64,000 nt of DNA from an uncultured Lachnospiraceae bacterium. Its GTDB lineage: Bacteria; Bacillota; Clostridia; Lachnospirales; Lachnospiraceae. The notes below the pieces were generated by a model. It ran no database searches. It was not told the origin of the DNA and worked only from the letters and a program-made list of their open reading frames with translations. Each line of letters opens with the position of its first letter. Position 1 is the first letter of the stretch. The position numbers were made by a program, and so were the translations under genes. This document shows, one piece after another, positions 6,956 to 15,318 of this stretch. The stretch lies in the NCBI GenBank assembly GCA_900315735.1, contig ONAD01000006.1, positions 51,723 through 115,722 of the forward strand, written 5' to 3'.

Positions 6956-7676
6956 TTGATGATAACCTCCAATCCGGGATATTTCCATTCAAAATTGCTG
7001 TAAATAAGCGATTCTTTACATCGGGATGATCTTTATTAAGCTGTTGCAGCAAATCTTTGGCATATTGACGTTGTGTTTTACCATCAAATGCACATGGATT
7101 CTTGACAACGGGAAGATTATAATGATTTTTGAAGCCGATGACATCAACCTCCGGAACATACATCAGCGGACGGATAACATCGAGATTGCTCCGGTCAAGA
7201 TGCGTAACCGGCGGAAATGCATAAAATCTTCCTTCAAACATAAGCGAAAGCAGCATCGTTTCTATCATGTCATCTTTATGATGAGCATAAGCAACCTTGT
7301 TGCAGCCAAGCTCAATTACCGCCTGATTCAATGCTCCTTTACGAAGCTTTGCGCAAAGAGAGCAGGGGCTGTTCTTTTTGTTCTGCTCTTTTATAATTGC
7401 CCCAATCTGTGTTGGAATAATATGATATGGCACATCCAGCTTCTGACACAATGCTTTAATTTCTGTTAAATCAAAATCCGGATATCCCAAATCAACTGTT
7501 ACGGCAGTAAGAGAGTAGTGTACCGGATAAAATCTGCGTAAACCAGCCAGAGCATATAGCAGCGTAAGGCTGTCTTTTCCTCCGGATATACCAACAGCAA
7601 TAGAATCATTTTCCTTAATCATATGAAAATCATCCAGCGCCTTTCTGGTATAACTATATAATTTTTGAAGTTTCAT
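6948..7676 (-). CDS. ttcA: TtcA-like tRNA 2-thiocytidine synthetase
   Basis: A 242-residue PP-loop ATPase. The SGGKDS loop lies at residues 31-36, a CxxC pair at Cys105/Cys108 (PCSLC) and a third cysteine in NPCAFDG. This set of an adenylation loop and three iron-sulfur ligands is that of TtcA, which thiolates C32 of certain tRNAs; the related TilS lacks these cysteines. I chose ATG 7676 with TGGAGGTT just upstream; a frame from 7697 has no better site. A 13-base dyad (CACAAT-A-ATTGTG, 7695-7707) lies in the leader. It precedes and overlaps the recombinase gene, so the two are probably co-expressed. Confidence 0.83.
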   Translation of the reverse strand: MKLQKLYSYTRKALDDFHMIKENDSIAVGISGGKDSLTLLYALAGLRRFYPVHYSLTAVTVDLGYPDFDLTEIKALCQKLDVPYHIIPTQIGAIIKEQNKKNSPCSLCAKLRKGALNQAVIELGCNKVAYAHHKDDMIETMLLSLMFEGRFYAFPPVTHLDRSNLDVIRPLMYVPEVDVIGFKNHYNLPVVKNPCAFDGKTQRQYAKDLLQQLNKDHPDVKNRLFTAILNGNIPDWRLSSNE

Positions 7677-7803
7677 AAATAACCTCCAAATTTTCACAAT
7701 AATTGTGTTTTACGAATACATTATACATGAAAATCACTGGAAAATCCATGCTCTTACATATATAATAGGATGAGAATACGGAAAAAGAAAGGAATTTGCT
7801 AAT

Positions 7804-8253
7804 ATGAAATTCGTAATACAGCGTGTTACGCATGCCGAAGTTGAAGTAGAACAGGAAATTATTGGTTCCATCCAGAATGGCTATCTGGTTTTAATCGGCA
7901 TCGCCGAGGATGACACCGAAGAAATTGCAGATAAATTAATGAAAAAGCTGCTGGGATTGAGAATCTTTGCAGATGAAAATGGTAAGACAAACTTAAGCCT
8001 GAAGGATGTAAATGGCTCCCTTTTATTAGTTTCACAATTTACATTATATGCGGATTGCCGCAAGGGAAATCGTCCATCCTTTGTTCATGCCGGCAACCCA
8101 GAAAAAGCCAACGCATTGTATGAATATATCATTGAGAAATGTCGTGTTGAAGTTCCGGATGTGCAGACAGGTTCCTTCGGAGCAGATATGAAAATATCAT
8201 TGCTGAATGATGGACCATTTACAATTATATTAGATTCAAAAGAATTGATGTAA
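7804..8253 (+). CDS. dtd: D-aminoacyl-tRNA deacylase
   Basis: A 149-residue protein, the standard Dtd length. It begins [13 protein letters not shown] and carries both family signatures: [17 protein letters not shown] at about residues 77-93 (SQFTL) and NDGPFT near the C-terminus (the Gly-cisPro motif NxGPxT). Dtd removes D-amino acids, and glycine from mischarged tRNA-Ala. The ribosome site is AAGGAA upstream of ATG 7804. A perfect TATAAT at 7761-7766, with TGGAAA 17 bases further upstream, is a plausible promoter. In many Firmicutes dtd follows relA; here it stands alone. Confidence 0.95.
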   Translation: MKFVIQRVTHAEVEVEQEIIGSIQNGYLVLIGIAEDDTEEIADKLMKKLLGLRIFADENGKTNLSLKDVNGSLLLVSQFTLYADCRKGNRPSFVHAGNPEKANALYEYIIEKCRVEVPDVQTGSFGADMKISLLNDGPFTIILDSKELM

Positions 8254-8263
8254 AGCTTGCTTT

Positions 8264-8363
8264 GTGCGTCGGTGAGAGCATATGGAAGTAATAAGTATCT
8301 ATTCGCAAAACACAGCTTTTACGAATAATTGCTGCCATTTTAAGCCGATTAGTGCCGACGCAC
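8264..8363. other. Nested inverted repeat in the gap after dtd, possible structured RNA
   Basis: The gap 8254-8601 holds no gene I can support. GTGCGTCGG (8264-8272) pairs with CCGACGCAC (8355-8363). Inside, ATTCGCAAAA (8301-8310) pairs with TTTTACGAAT (8317-8326) around a CACAGC loop with one mismatch. Two more hairpins follow: AATGCCT/AGGCATT (8370-8394) and CAGTTC/GAACTG (8434-8454, then GTTTTT shortly after). The strand and role are unknown. Confidence 0.4.
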
Positions 8364-8433
8364 GCATAAAATGCCTTTGAGTGATACAGGCATTCCCTTA
8401 TGGTTGTTTTAGAGCTTTTTATACCCAGTTTGG

Positions 8434-8464
8434 CAGTTCGACTTTATAGAACTGACTGTTTTTC
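8434..8464 (+). terminator. Weak terminator candidate on the + strand
   Basis: A 6-bp stem CAGTTC/GAACTG with a 9-base loop, and a GTTTTT run starting a few bases after it. It could end the dtd transcript or a structured RNA in this gap. Confidence 0.4.
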
Positions 8465-8485
8465 CCCGAGTGGCGAACCAAAAGA

Positions 8486-8540
8486 AAAACGCATGCCCCT
8501 AAAGCATTCTATTGAAACACTTCAAAGGGTCATGCGTTTT
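8486..8540 (-). terminator. Terminator of the cytidylate-kinase-like gene
   Basis: A 15-bp stem with one mismatch (8486-8500 with 8526-8540) and a 25-base loop. On the minus strand it is followed by TTTTTCTTTT. Confidence 0.75.
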
Positions 8541-8601
8541 ATCTAACTACCAATTATCATTTAAACATTCAAGAAGCTGTACAGTTGTTCATTTACATTT
8601 C

Positions 8602-9231
8602 TTATTTCATAAGATGTAATGCACGATACTGTAAAATCATTTCTACGCACTTATCAATGCCAAGCGCACTGCTGTCTAAGGTCAGATGATAGCTTCTGGA
8701 GTCGCCCCATTTCTTGCTGGTGTAGTAATTGTAATAGCTGGCACGCTGTTTATCCTTTTTCTGGATGGCATCCTTTGCTTTTGATTCATTCACTTCCAGT
8801 TCCGCAGCTACACGTTTCGCACGAAATTCTTTATCTGCGTGAATAAATACATTGATGCAGTTTGGATTCTCTGCCAGTGCATAATCAGCGCAACGACCAA
8901 CAATAACACAGGATTCTTTTTCTGCAATTTTCTTGATGGTTTCAAACTGCGCTAAAAATACCTTGTGATTTAACGGCATATCTAAAAACGGTGCAGATGA
9001 ATATCCATTTATGGAATATGTATCCATAACCAGAGAATATAAAAAGCTGTTGGTTGGTTTTTCATCCTGATTTTCAAAAATCTCACGGCAGAAACCGCTT
9101 TCTTTTGCAGCTTCCTGTAAAAGCTCTTTATCATAAAACTTTATGCCAAGACGATCTGCAACTTTCTTGCCAATTTCTCTTCCGCCACTTCCAAATTCAC
9201 GTCCGATGGTTATAATAACATTATTTCCCAT
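8602..9231 (-). CDS. Cytidylate-kinase-like family protein
   Basis: A 209-residue P-loop nucleotide kinase relative. The N-terminal IGREFGSGGREIGKKVAD holds the glycine-rich phosphate loop in the form typical of the cytidylate-kinase-like family (Pfam Cytidylate_kin2) rather than true Cmk. A central VIVGRCADYAL segment and a lid-like RAKRVAAELEV region follow. The substrate is not established for this group, which is common in Clostridia alongside a normal Cmk. I chose ATG 9231 behind GAGGTG; the frame extends to 9252 without support. It has its own terminator and appears monocistronic. Confidence 0.82.
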   Translation of the reverse strand: MGNNVIITIGREFGSGGREIGKKVADRLGIKFYDKELLQEAAKESGFCREIFENQDEKPTNSFLYSLVMDTYSINGYSSAPFLDMPLNHKVFLAQFETIKKIAEKESCVIVGRCADYALAENPNCINVFIHADKEFRAKRVAAELEVNESKAKDAIQKKDKQRASYYNYYTSKKWGDSRSYHLTLDSSALGIDKCVEMILQYRALHLMK

Positions 9232-9395
9232 AGCAATCACCTCTTTATGCAAAATATATAACTTGATAGATGAATTATAACATATTTAGTGCATTATTCC
9301 TAGTATTTTCTGAAAATAAATAAAATTTTAAAATTTTTCAAAATTGCAAACAGCAATTTACGAAATAATGCCGAAAATAATACCGGAGAAAGCAT

Positions 9396-9437
9396 AAAAA
9401 AATTGAAGAAGAATCCCAATTAATTCTTCCTCAATTT
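9396..9437 (-). terminator. Terminator overlapping the end of the rluD-like gene
   Basis: AAATTGAGGAAGAAT pairs with ATTCTTCTTCAATTT on the minus strand (9437-9423 with 9414-9400), followed by a T-run. The left arm lies in the last codons of the gene, so the coding end doubles as half of the hairpin. Confidence 0.8.
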
Positions 9438-10340
9438 ATTTAATAGTTCTTCAAAATATTCCGGAATCGGTGCTTCAAACTCAACATATTCTCCGGTTGT
9501 CGGATGCACAAATCCAATGATATACGCATGAAGGGTCTGTCCCTGCAGATGATATGGATTCTTCAGACTGCCATATACCGTATCACCCAGTAATGGATGT
9601 CCGATGCTTGCCATATGCACGCGGATCTGATGAGTACGTCCTGTTTCTAATTTGAATTCCATGTAAGTTGCGTCTTTTAGCCGTTCCAATACTCGGTAAT
9701 GGGTAATTGCCGGTTTTCCGTTTCGTTCATTAATTGCCATTTTCTTGCGGTCTTTTGGATGACGCCCAATTGCGCCTTCAATGGTGCCGGAATCCTCTTT
9801 TACAATACCTTTTACAATGCCACGATACAGCCGGTTGACAGAATGCACTTTAATTTGTTCTGCAATCAGCCGATGGCTCTGGTCATTTTTGCAGATAATC
9901 AGGGAACCGGTGGTATCTTTATCAATTCGATGAACGATACCCGGCCGGATTTCGCCATTGATTCCGGAAAGATTATCCCTGCAATGGTACATAATCGCAT
10001 TTACAAGCGTTCCACTGTAATGACCGGGACATGGATGTACCACCATGTCTTTTGGCTTATTTACGATAATTACATCCTCATCCTCATATAGAATATCCAA
10101 TGAAATATCTTCCGGTAAAATTGCCGTCTTTACGGCATCCGGTATGGTCACAGAGACCATATCTTCCATATGCATCCGATAATTTGCTTTTGCCTGTGGT
10201 ACATCATTGACCGATACCAGTCCATCTTTTATCAGTTTCTGAAAGAAGCTTCTGGACTGTTCCGGGTAGATAGCAGCCAGAAATTTATCCAGACGTTCCT
10301 CTTCATATTCATCCGTAACTTCAAAAGTTTCATTATGCAT
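9420..10340 (-). CDS. RluA-family pseudouridine synthase (RluD-like)
   Basis: A 306-residue enzyme. Residues about 14-70 are an S4 RNA-binding domain (ERLDKFLAAIYPEQSRSFFQ). The catalytic domain carries HRIDKDTTG with the nucleophile Asp140, then GRTHQIRVHMASIGHPLLGD. The architecture is that of RluD/YlyB, which isomerises uridines in 23S rRNA helix 69 or related sites; the exact target is not evident. It is the last gene of the operon after lspA, separated by 15 bases, the same lspA-ylyB order as in Bacillus. An AGGGGGA site lies upstream of the start. Confidence 0.9.
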   Translation of the reverse strand: MHNETFEVTDEYEEERLDKFLAAIYPEQSRSFFQKLIKDGLVSVNDVPQAKANYRMHMEDMVSVTIPDAVKTAILPEDISLDILYEDEDVIIVNKPKDMVVHPCPGHYSGTLVNAIMYHCRDNLSGINGEIRPGIVHRIDKDTTGSLIICKNDQSHRLIAEQIKVHSVNRLYRGIVKGIVKEDSGTIEGAIGRHPKDRKKMAINERNGKPAITHYRVLERLKDATYMEFKLETGRTHQIRVHMASIGHPLLGDTVYGSLKNPYHLQGQTLHAYIIGFVHPTTGEYVEFEAPIPEYFEELLNKLRKN

Positions 10341-10355
10341 AAATGAAATTTCCCC

Positions 10356-10877
10356 CTACTCTTCCGCTTTTTTGCTCTTCATAAATGGGAAAATCTGGCC
10401 TAATTCCTCTTCCTTATAATAAAACAGCATCAGCAGAATAAAGAGAATACATGCCACTACCACATAAATATCTGCCACATTAAAAATTGGGAAATTAATC
10501 AGCTTAAAATAAAAGAAATCGATGACATACTGGTGCGCAACACGGTCAATCATATTTCCAATAGCACCGGCAACAATCAATACCGCAACAATGCGAATCG
10601 GCGTAAATCTTTTCGTCAATGGAATATTATGATAAAGAATTACCACTATCACAAGGAAAATCAATGTTCCGATTACAAAAAATGTTTTCTTTCCCTGCAT
10701 AATACCAAAGGCTGCCCCCTGATTTTCCAGATACTGCAGTTCGAAAACATCTTTGATAATAGGAATTGCGGTCTGTCCTTTGAGATGAAGCACGGCTAAA
10801 TATTTTGCCAACTGGTCGAGAAAAAGTAATACTGCTGTACTCAATATGGTAATTACATACATGATTTTCTTATTCAT
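10356..10877 (-). CDS. lspA: Lipoprotein signal peptidase II
   Basis: A 173-residue integral membrane protein with four hydrophobic segments. The two catalytic aspartates lie in the conserved GNMIDRV (NxxDR) and FNVADIYV motifs. It cleaves the signal peptide of diacylglyceryl-prolipoproteins at the conserved cysteine; at least two lipoproteins are encoded in this window. I chose ATG 10877 behind AAAGGTGAT; the frame extends to 10934, but that part only translates a repeated hairpin sequence. It is the usual upstream partner of the RluD-like gene. Confidence 0.95.
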   Translation of the reverse strand: MNKKIMYVITILSTAVLLFLDQLAKYLAVLHLKGQTAIPIIKDVFELQYLENQGAAFGIMQGKKTFFVIGTLIFLVIVVILYHNIPLTKRFTPIRIVAVLIVAGAIGNMIDRVAHQYVIDFFYFKLINFPIFNVADIYVVVACILFILLMLFYYKEEELGQIFPFMKSKKAEE

Positions 10878-10896
10878 AAATCTATCACCTTTCGTC

Positions 10897-11047
10897 TTTT
10901 TTAGTGAAACATACTGCCGGAACCGGAGTTTCATCTTTTAATGAAATATACTGCCGGAAACGAAGTTTCATCTTTTAGTGAAACATACTGTACCGGAAGT
11001 GGATTTTCATTATCTAATTAAACATACTGTCGGAACCGGATTTTCAT
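10897..11047. repeat. Four tandem hairpin-forming repeats before lspA
   Basis: Four copies of a 37-39 base unit. Each holds CATACTG (10910, TATACTG at 10947, 10984, 11023), preceded by TGAAA or TTAAA and followed by CCGGAACCGG-like and GTTTCATC-like segments, so each can fold back on itself. The fourth copy covers the last codons of the ylmH-like gene, whose final residues MKIRFRQYV are encoded by it. Confidence 0.8.
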
Positions 11048-11770
11048 CTTACTTTTCTTTGTCGTGCCAATTTCTCCATCAAAAATGAATTTTCCGGTGC
11101 CCCGGATGGAAATCACGTCGCTTTGTTTACATAAGTATGTGTTATGTAAACATTCGGCTCCATTGATAAAAATTTTTCCGGATTGTATCAGCACAACGGA
11201 CTGGCTTCTTGATTTTCCACTCATGGCAGCTACCACACTGTCTAAGCGATTCGATGCCACAATTTTTTCAAATTCTTTTAATTCCGGCTCCACTGCCATC
11301 GCAGATGGCTCTTCTAAAATGCAATGCACTATCGTATGACGCACCTGTTGAAGTTCCTCTGCTATATAATCGGCTATTTCCCTTTTTACAAAAAGGTAAG
11401 CCTTATTATCCTTTATCAGAATATCTCCAAGCTTCTCCCTTGCAATACCAAGATTCATCAATGCTCCCAATACATCCCGATGGGAAATTTCATCTGCAAA
11501 TTTCAGATAAGCCGGTGCAATTTCGAGACATTTAATCGGATAACTCCACTCATAATAAAGAGCATCAGGAAGAAATGCTGCTATCTGACGCTCTGCATAA
11601 AAACAGCCGCCCGATAATTCATAGGTAATTCCCAATGATCCGGCGCAGCTATTTAAGATATTCTGTTCATTTAGAGTAAGGAAATCGCTGAAACAGACAA
11701 TTCCCTTACGTCGTGCCTGCTGGAACAAGTCCAGAAAACGTTTTTTGATTAATTGTTCATCCTGCATCAT
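11018..11770 (-). CDS. YlmH-like S4-domain RNA-binding protein
   Basis: A 250-residue protein. The C-terminal part (about 180-245) is an S4 RNA-binding domain (RLDSVVAAMSGKSRSQSV, then IFINGAECLH). The N-terminal part resembles YlmH of Firmicutes, which sits after sepF and ylmG in division clusters; YlmH has been linked to ribosome rescue and to division. Two adjacent ATGs (11770, 11767) are possible and neither has a clear Shine-Dalgarno sequence. The last nine residues come from the tandem repeat, so the natural C-terminus may have been altered by its insertion. Confidence 0.82.
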   Translation of the reverse strand: MMQDEQLIKKRFLDLFQQARRKGIVCFSDFLTLNEQNILNSCAGSLGITYELSGGCFYAERQIAAFLPDALYYEWSYPIKCLEIAPAYLKFADEISHRDVLGALMNLGIAREKLGDILIKDNKAYLFVKREIADYIAEELQQVRHTIVHCILEEPSAMAVEPELKEFEKIVASNRLDSVVAAMSGKSRSQSVVLIQSGKIFINGAECLHNTYLCKQSDVISIRGTGKFIFDGEIGTTKKSKMKIRFRQYV

Positions 11771-11808
11771 AGCTATATCTTATCAAATATCTTATATTAA
11801 AAGTCTAT

Positions 11809-12330
11809 TTAACGAAAATCTGTCTGAATGGATGAACCGGAAAAACTGTCTAAAATCTCCTGGAAATCACCTGAAATGTCAACAGATTCCGGTGTAATAA
11901 TAAAGATATAATTGGATATCTTCTGCAAATTTCCATTGATTGCAAAACAGGAACCGGATGTAAAGTCAATAATTCTCTGAGCAATCTCAACATCCAGACC
12001 CTCTACATTCAATACAACCGTACGGTTCATAAGAAGAGTCTCGGTAATCTCTCTTGCATCCTCAAAAGAGGTTGGTTTAATCACACAGACTGCCATATTG
12101 CCGTTCTGTTTCCGGCTGCTGCGCATTGGAGTAATCTTGCTGACTGCCTTTGGTTTCTCCTTTACAACAGGTTCGTCAAAATCATCATCCTCTTCCTCAT
12201 GTTTATGGAAAAGTTTTTTCTTCGGCTGTTCTTCTTCCTCATCATCATAATAATCGTCATCATAGAAATCATCGTCGTCATCATCGGAACTCAAACGCAT
12301 AACATCCATAAATTTATCAAAAAGACCCAT
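11809..12330 (-). CDS. sepF: Cell division protein SepF
   Basis: A 173-residue protein. The N-terminus MGLFDKFMDVMRL is the amphipathic membrane-targeting helix typical of SepF, followed by a long acidic linker (about 15-70, rich in D and E). The C-terminal domain (about 78-165) holds the conserved CVIKPTSFEDAREITETLL and RIIDFTSGSCFA segments. SepF anchors and bundles FtsZ at the septum. Its neighbours, PLPBP upstream and ylmH downstream, repeat the Bacillus ylmE-sepF-ylmG-ylmH order, here without ylmG. Confidence 0.95.
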   Translation of the reverse strand: MGLFDKFMDVMRLSSDDDDDDFYDDDYYDDEEEEQPKKKLFHKHEEEDDDFDEPVVKEKPKAVSKITPMRSSRKQNGNMAVCVIKPTSFEDAREITETLLMNRTVVLNVEGLDVEIAQRIIDFTSGSCFAINGNLQKISNYIFIITPESVDISGDFQEILDSFSGSSIQTDFR

Positions 12331-12349
12331 TGTTCATTCTCCTAACTAC

Positions 12350-13042
12350 TTATTTATTATAATTTCTTTCGCCAAAAATTCCGGTGCCGACACGAACCAT
12401 TGTAGCACCTTCTTCGATGGCAACCATGTAATCCCCTGTCATACCCATGGACAGGACATTCATAGATACATTATCAATGTTTTTTGCAGCTATGTCAACA
12501 GATAATTGGCGGATATTTCGAAAATATTGACGGTTATCTTCCGGATTTTCTACAAATGGCGCAATGGTCATAAGTCCTTTAATCCGTACATTTTCAAGCT
12601 GGGCAATCTGTTCTACCAGTGCAATGGCATCCTCTGCATGAATACCGAATTTGCTGCTTTCTTCTGCAATATTGACTTCTACCAAAATCGGCACAATAAT
12701 ATTTTTCTTTTTTGCCTGAATATTAATCTCTTCTGCCAGACGGTAAGAATCTACCGAATGAATCAGGCAGACCTTATCAACAATATATTTTACTTTATTT
12801 CTCTGTAAATGACCAATCATATGCCATTTGATATCCGGTGGAAGCTCATCATATTTTTCCACCAGCTCCTGCACTTTATTTTCACCAAAATCACGGATGT
12901 TTTCATCGTAAATTTCCTGCAGCATTGGTACCGGCTTGGTCTTGCTGACAGCAATCAAAGTTACATCTTCCGGATTTCTTCCGGATTTTTCACATGCCTT
13001 TAAAATATTTTCCTGCACTTCTTTTAAGTTTTCTTTCAGCAT
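12350..13042 (-). CDS. PLP-binding protein of the YggS/YlmE family (PLPBP)
   Basis: A 230-residue single-domain PLP protein with the alanine-racemase N-terminal barrel fold. The PLP lysine is Lys34 in IAVSKTKP; HMIGHLQRNK and the final SMGMTGDYMVAIEEGATMVRVGTGIFG are hallmark motifs. The family keeps free PLP and amino-acid pools balanced and has no proven enzymatic reaction. I chose ATG 13042 with GAGGTG 6 bases upstream, over GTG 13051. It precedes sepF by 19 bases, as ylmE does in Bacillus. Confidence 0.93.
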   Translation of the reverse strand: MLKENLKEVQENILKACEKSGRNPEDVTLIAVSKTKPVPMLQEIYDENIRDFGENKVQELVEKYDELPPDIKWHMIGHLQRNKVKYIVDKVCLIHSVDSYRLAEEINIQAKKKNIIVPILVEVNIAEESSKFGIHAEDAIALVEQIAQLENVRIKGLMTIAPFVENPEDNRQYFRNIRQLSVDIAAKNIDNVSMNVLSMGMTGDYMVAIEEGATMVRVGTGIFGERNYNK

Positions 13043-13101
13043 TTTATACACCTCTTAATCTCATGATATCATTTTATGATAATGTTACATTTTTAACAAT
13101 A

Positions 13102-14478
13102 TTAATTAATCAGATCATCCTCGGAAACAGCATCGCCCTCTAATGCAATGTGATCATAAATCGAAATTCCAAAATCTGTTCCGGCTTTTACAATGGTATA
13201 TTCCTCATTCTGATATAGAATGTCAATCTGCTTAAATACCGCATATCCCTTGTTGACATTGTATACACCCTGAAGCGTGGACTGCGCCTGCACCTCATAG
13301 GTATCGTTGGAATCCGGCTTTTGAATGATGCTTCCGGCGGTAATTTCTTCTTCATCAATATAATAATCTGTTTCGGATTCCTGGAAAATTGCTGTCGCAA
13401 CGAAATTAACGGCATTGGTCTTACTGTCTCTTACATATAAGCCCAGGGAGTTAGAATCGCCTCCACGGGTAAAATATTCCTTTGGCACAGTGTAAAATGC
13501 CTTTTCGGTAATGGAAGAATTCGGAATCTTAAGTCCGCTGCGCTCTGTCAGCAGTAATTCCACATCCGTAAAACGGTCTCCCGCAAAACGAACCATATTA
13601 TTGTGCAGCGCTAAAATCACATAATATGCATCTCCCTGGGTCTTTAATTCATAATTCACCCAGCAGCTTGTATTGTCCTTTTTAAATTTGATTTCAATAA
13701 CATTGCTGTCTGTCAGCCGGTCATAGGTTGCCTTCTGGACTGGAAGAATGATATTCCAGTTTTCACTGGTAATCTGCTTATAAATCGGGTCACCTGCAGC
13801 AATTTTACTGTTATTTTTAATGGTAGTTTTCTTATAATCCAGTGGCTGGATATCATCTGCCGTAAAATTATCTGTCGTGATATTTTCATATCCATCGGTA
13901 TAATAAGCAATTAGCCCCGGTGTCTGGGCATAGCTGATGTGGAAGGTATCACTTGCCGTTGCCCCGGATGCTGTCAAATCGGATAATGCACTCATATTTA
14001 CCGATTCCATGACCTGAGAGCTTACATTTTCTTTAAAATCATATACACGATAAAAAGACAATGAATCATAGGACTGTGTAAACTGTGATACATTGGACTT
14101 CAGATTTTTAAAATAATCACTGTCAAGCCCCGTGGTATCTGAAGCAGCTGCAGCCGCCAACTGGTCACTGACGGAGCCTGTCTCATCCACAGAACAGATA
14201 ATATTATTCCAGCCAGCCTGGGCATTGTCTGCAATGTAATAATTAAATGTACCGCTATAGTCGGAGGTATAAACACTTTCTGACCTTACAATCAATCCGG
14301 TATAAGTATTATTTTCGGCAATTGTACCCTGGGTCACTTCATATATTCCAATGTGTTTTTCTGTGAAATAGGAAAATACATAAAAAAGAATATATACAAG
14401 AATAATGACAAAAATGACAATCTCTATATTTAAATGAAATGGTTTTCGATACTTTACAATCTTTTTTGTTTCAGCCAC
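13102..14478 (-). CDS. HlyD-like membrane protein upstream of sepF cluster
   Basis: A 458-residue protein with one N-terminal membrane helix (about 16-36) and a large extracytoplasmic part. The first outside stretch (EVTQGTIAENNTYTGLIVRSE) looks like the beginning of an HlyD-type adaptor barrel, and the later ERSGLKIPNSSI resembles the adaptor's closing strand. No ABC transporter or outer partner is encoded nearby. Such proteins are common next to sepF in Clostridia and their role is unknown to me. I chose GTG 14478, 7 bases after AAAGGCGG; a frame from 14532 lacks a ribosome site. Confidence 0.65.
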   Translation of the reverse strand: MAETKKIVKYRKPFHLNIEIVIFVIILVYILFYVFSYFTEKHIGIYEVTQGTIAENNTYTGLIVRSESVYTSDYSGTFNYYIADNAQAGWNNIICSVDETGSVSDQLAAAAASDTTGLDSDYFKNLKSNVSQFTQSYDSLSFYRVYDFKENVSSQVMESVNMSALSDLTASGATASDTFHISYAQTPGLIAYYTDGYENITTDNFTADDIQPLDYKKTTIKNNSKIAAGDPIYKQITSENWNIILPVQKATYDRLTDSNVIEIKFKKDNTSCWVNYELKTQGDAYYVILALHNNMVRFAGDRFTDVELLLTERSGLKIPNSSITEKAFYTVPKEYFTRGGDSNSLGLYVRDSKTNAVNFVATAIFQESETDYYIDEEEITAGSIIQKPDSNDTYEVQAQSTLQGVYNVNKGYAVFKQIDILYQNEEYTIVKAGTDFGISIYDHIALEGDAVSEDDLIN

Positions 14479-14569
14479 AATCGTTCCGCCTTTATAAAGA
14501 ATAAATAGAAATTGATGTATAATGTCATCCACTTTGCACCATACTACATAGCAAAGGAGGACTTTGGCT

Positions 14570-14782
14570 ATGAGTTCAAAAGGATTAGATTATACATTAC
14601 TAACACTTGTAATCATTGGAGCCATCAACTGGGGACTCATCGGATTCTTCCGATTTGACCTGGTGGCATTTCTGTTTGGTAATATGAGCTGGCTTTCCCG
14701 CATTATCTATGCTCTTGTCGGAATCAGCGGTCTTTATCTGCTTTCTGCCTACGGACGAATCCGCTCTATCGAACAGGCTTAG
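14570..14782 (+). CDS. DUF378 small membrane protein (YuzA-like)
   Basis: A 70-residue protein with two membrane helices. It shows the DUF378 pattern: LTLVIIGAINWGLIGF at residues about 11-26, then a second helix (RIIYALVGISGLYLL). Function is unknown for the family. ATG 14570 follows AAAGGAGG at 14553-14560 by 9 bases; an in-frame TTG two codons earlier is less likely. A TATAAT at 14518-14523 may serve as its -10 element, in the 91-base gap shared with the divergent HlyD-like gene. Confidence 0.85.
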   Translation: MSSKGLDYTLLTLVIIGAINWGLIGFFRFDLVAFLFGNMSWLSRIIYALVGISGLYLLSAYGRIRSIEQA

Positions 14783-14789
14783 TAAAAAA

Positions 14790-14830
14790 GGTGTCTTAAG
14801 CATTTTTAAGGACTTAAGACACCGCTTTTA
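14790..14830. terminator. Bidirectional terminator between DUF378 gene and P-loop gene
   Basis: A perfect 11-bp stem GGTGTCTTAAG/CTTAAGACACC (14790-14800 with 14813-14823). TTTTTT follows on the minus strand and GCTTTTA on the plus strand, suiting the convergent genes. Confidence 0.85.
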
Positions 14831-14848
14831 CTGCCAATTCAGGCATTT

Positions 14849-15268
14849 TTAAAGTGCTGCAACTACTTTTGCTTTTGCACATTCTGGAAGTTTTGAAGCA
14901 TCCATAGAAATACTTAAAATAAATTTAACTTTATACTTCTCACTGATGACATCAAGTTTTTCAATAGCATGGGTAAATTCTTCGTCCTTCATACCGGAAA
15001 TCGTAAGAAAACTATCCAGATACATTTCATGTAAATCATGATCAGATGAAACGATACCACATATAAAACCTAAAAACTCATCACAATTGGAAATCGGAAA
15101 ATCTGCAACATTGACAAGTCTGACTTTATTGTCTAATTCATACATATGTTTCTGGCTCTTATCCAGATATACAATGCTGCCACCTACTGTTTTTACAGCT
15201 TCATTTACCTTATCCAATAATACTTTTGTCTTACCTTTACCCTTTTCTCCTGCAATTATTTCAATCAT
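14849..15268 (-). CDS. Small P-loop NTPase-like protein of unknown function
   Basis: A 139-residue protein starting MIEIIAGEKGKGKTK, a Walker A motif (GxxGxGKT) at the very N-terminus. The rest predicts alternating strands and helices, with IVYLDKSQKH and a late KVKFILSISMDASKLP strand. It is too short to be a full motor or kinase, and I see no canonical Walker B DExx. Similar small proteins are common in Lachnospiraceae and are sometimes labelled PilT-like, but nothing here supports pilus function. It has its own consensus-like promoter, GGGAGGAAA ribosome site and terminator, so it is a stand-alone unit next to the cell-shape operon. Confidence 0.6.
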   Translation of the reverse strand: MIEIIAGEKGKGKTKVLLDKVNEAVKTVGGSIVYLDKSQKHMYELDNKVRLVNVADFPISNCDEFLGFICGIVSSDHDLHEMYLDSFLTISGMKDEEFTHAIEKLDVISEKYKVKFILSISMDASKLPECAKAKVVAAL

Positions 15269-15318
15269 CGCATTTCCTCCCAGACATTATTTTCTTCAAT
15301 GAAGAACTATATAAATTC

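Noticed and set aside
8406..8415. GTTTTAGAGC, identical to the start of type II-A CRISPR repeats, and GTTTTAGAAC at 63955-63964.
   Set aside because: No repeat array, no full repeat, no tracrRNA-like partner and no cas genes. Ten-base matches in AT-rich DNA are expected by chance.
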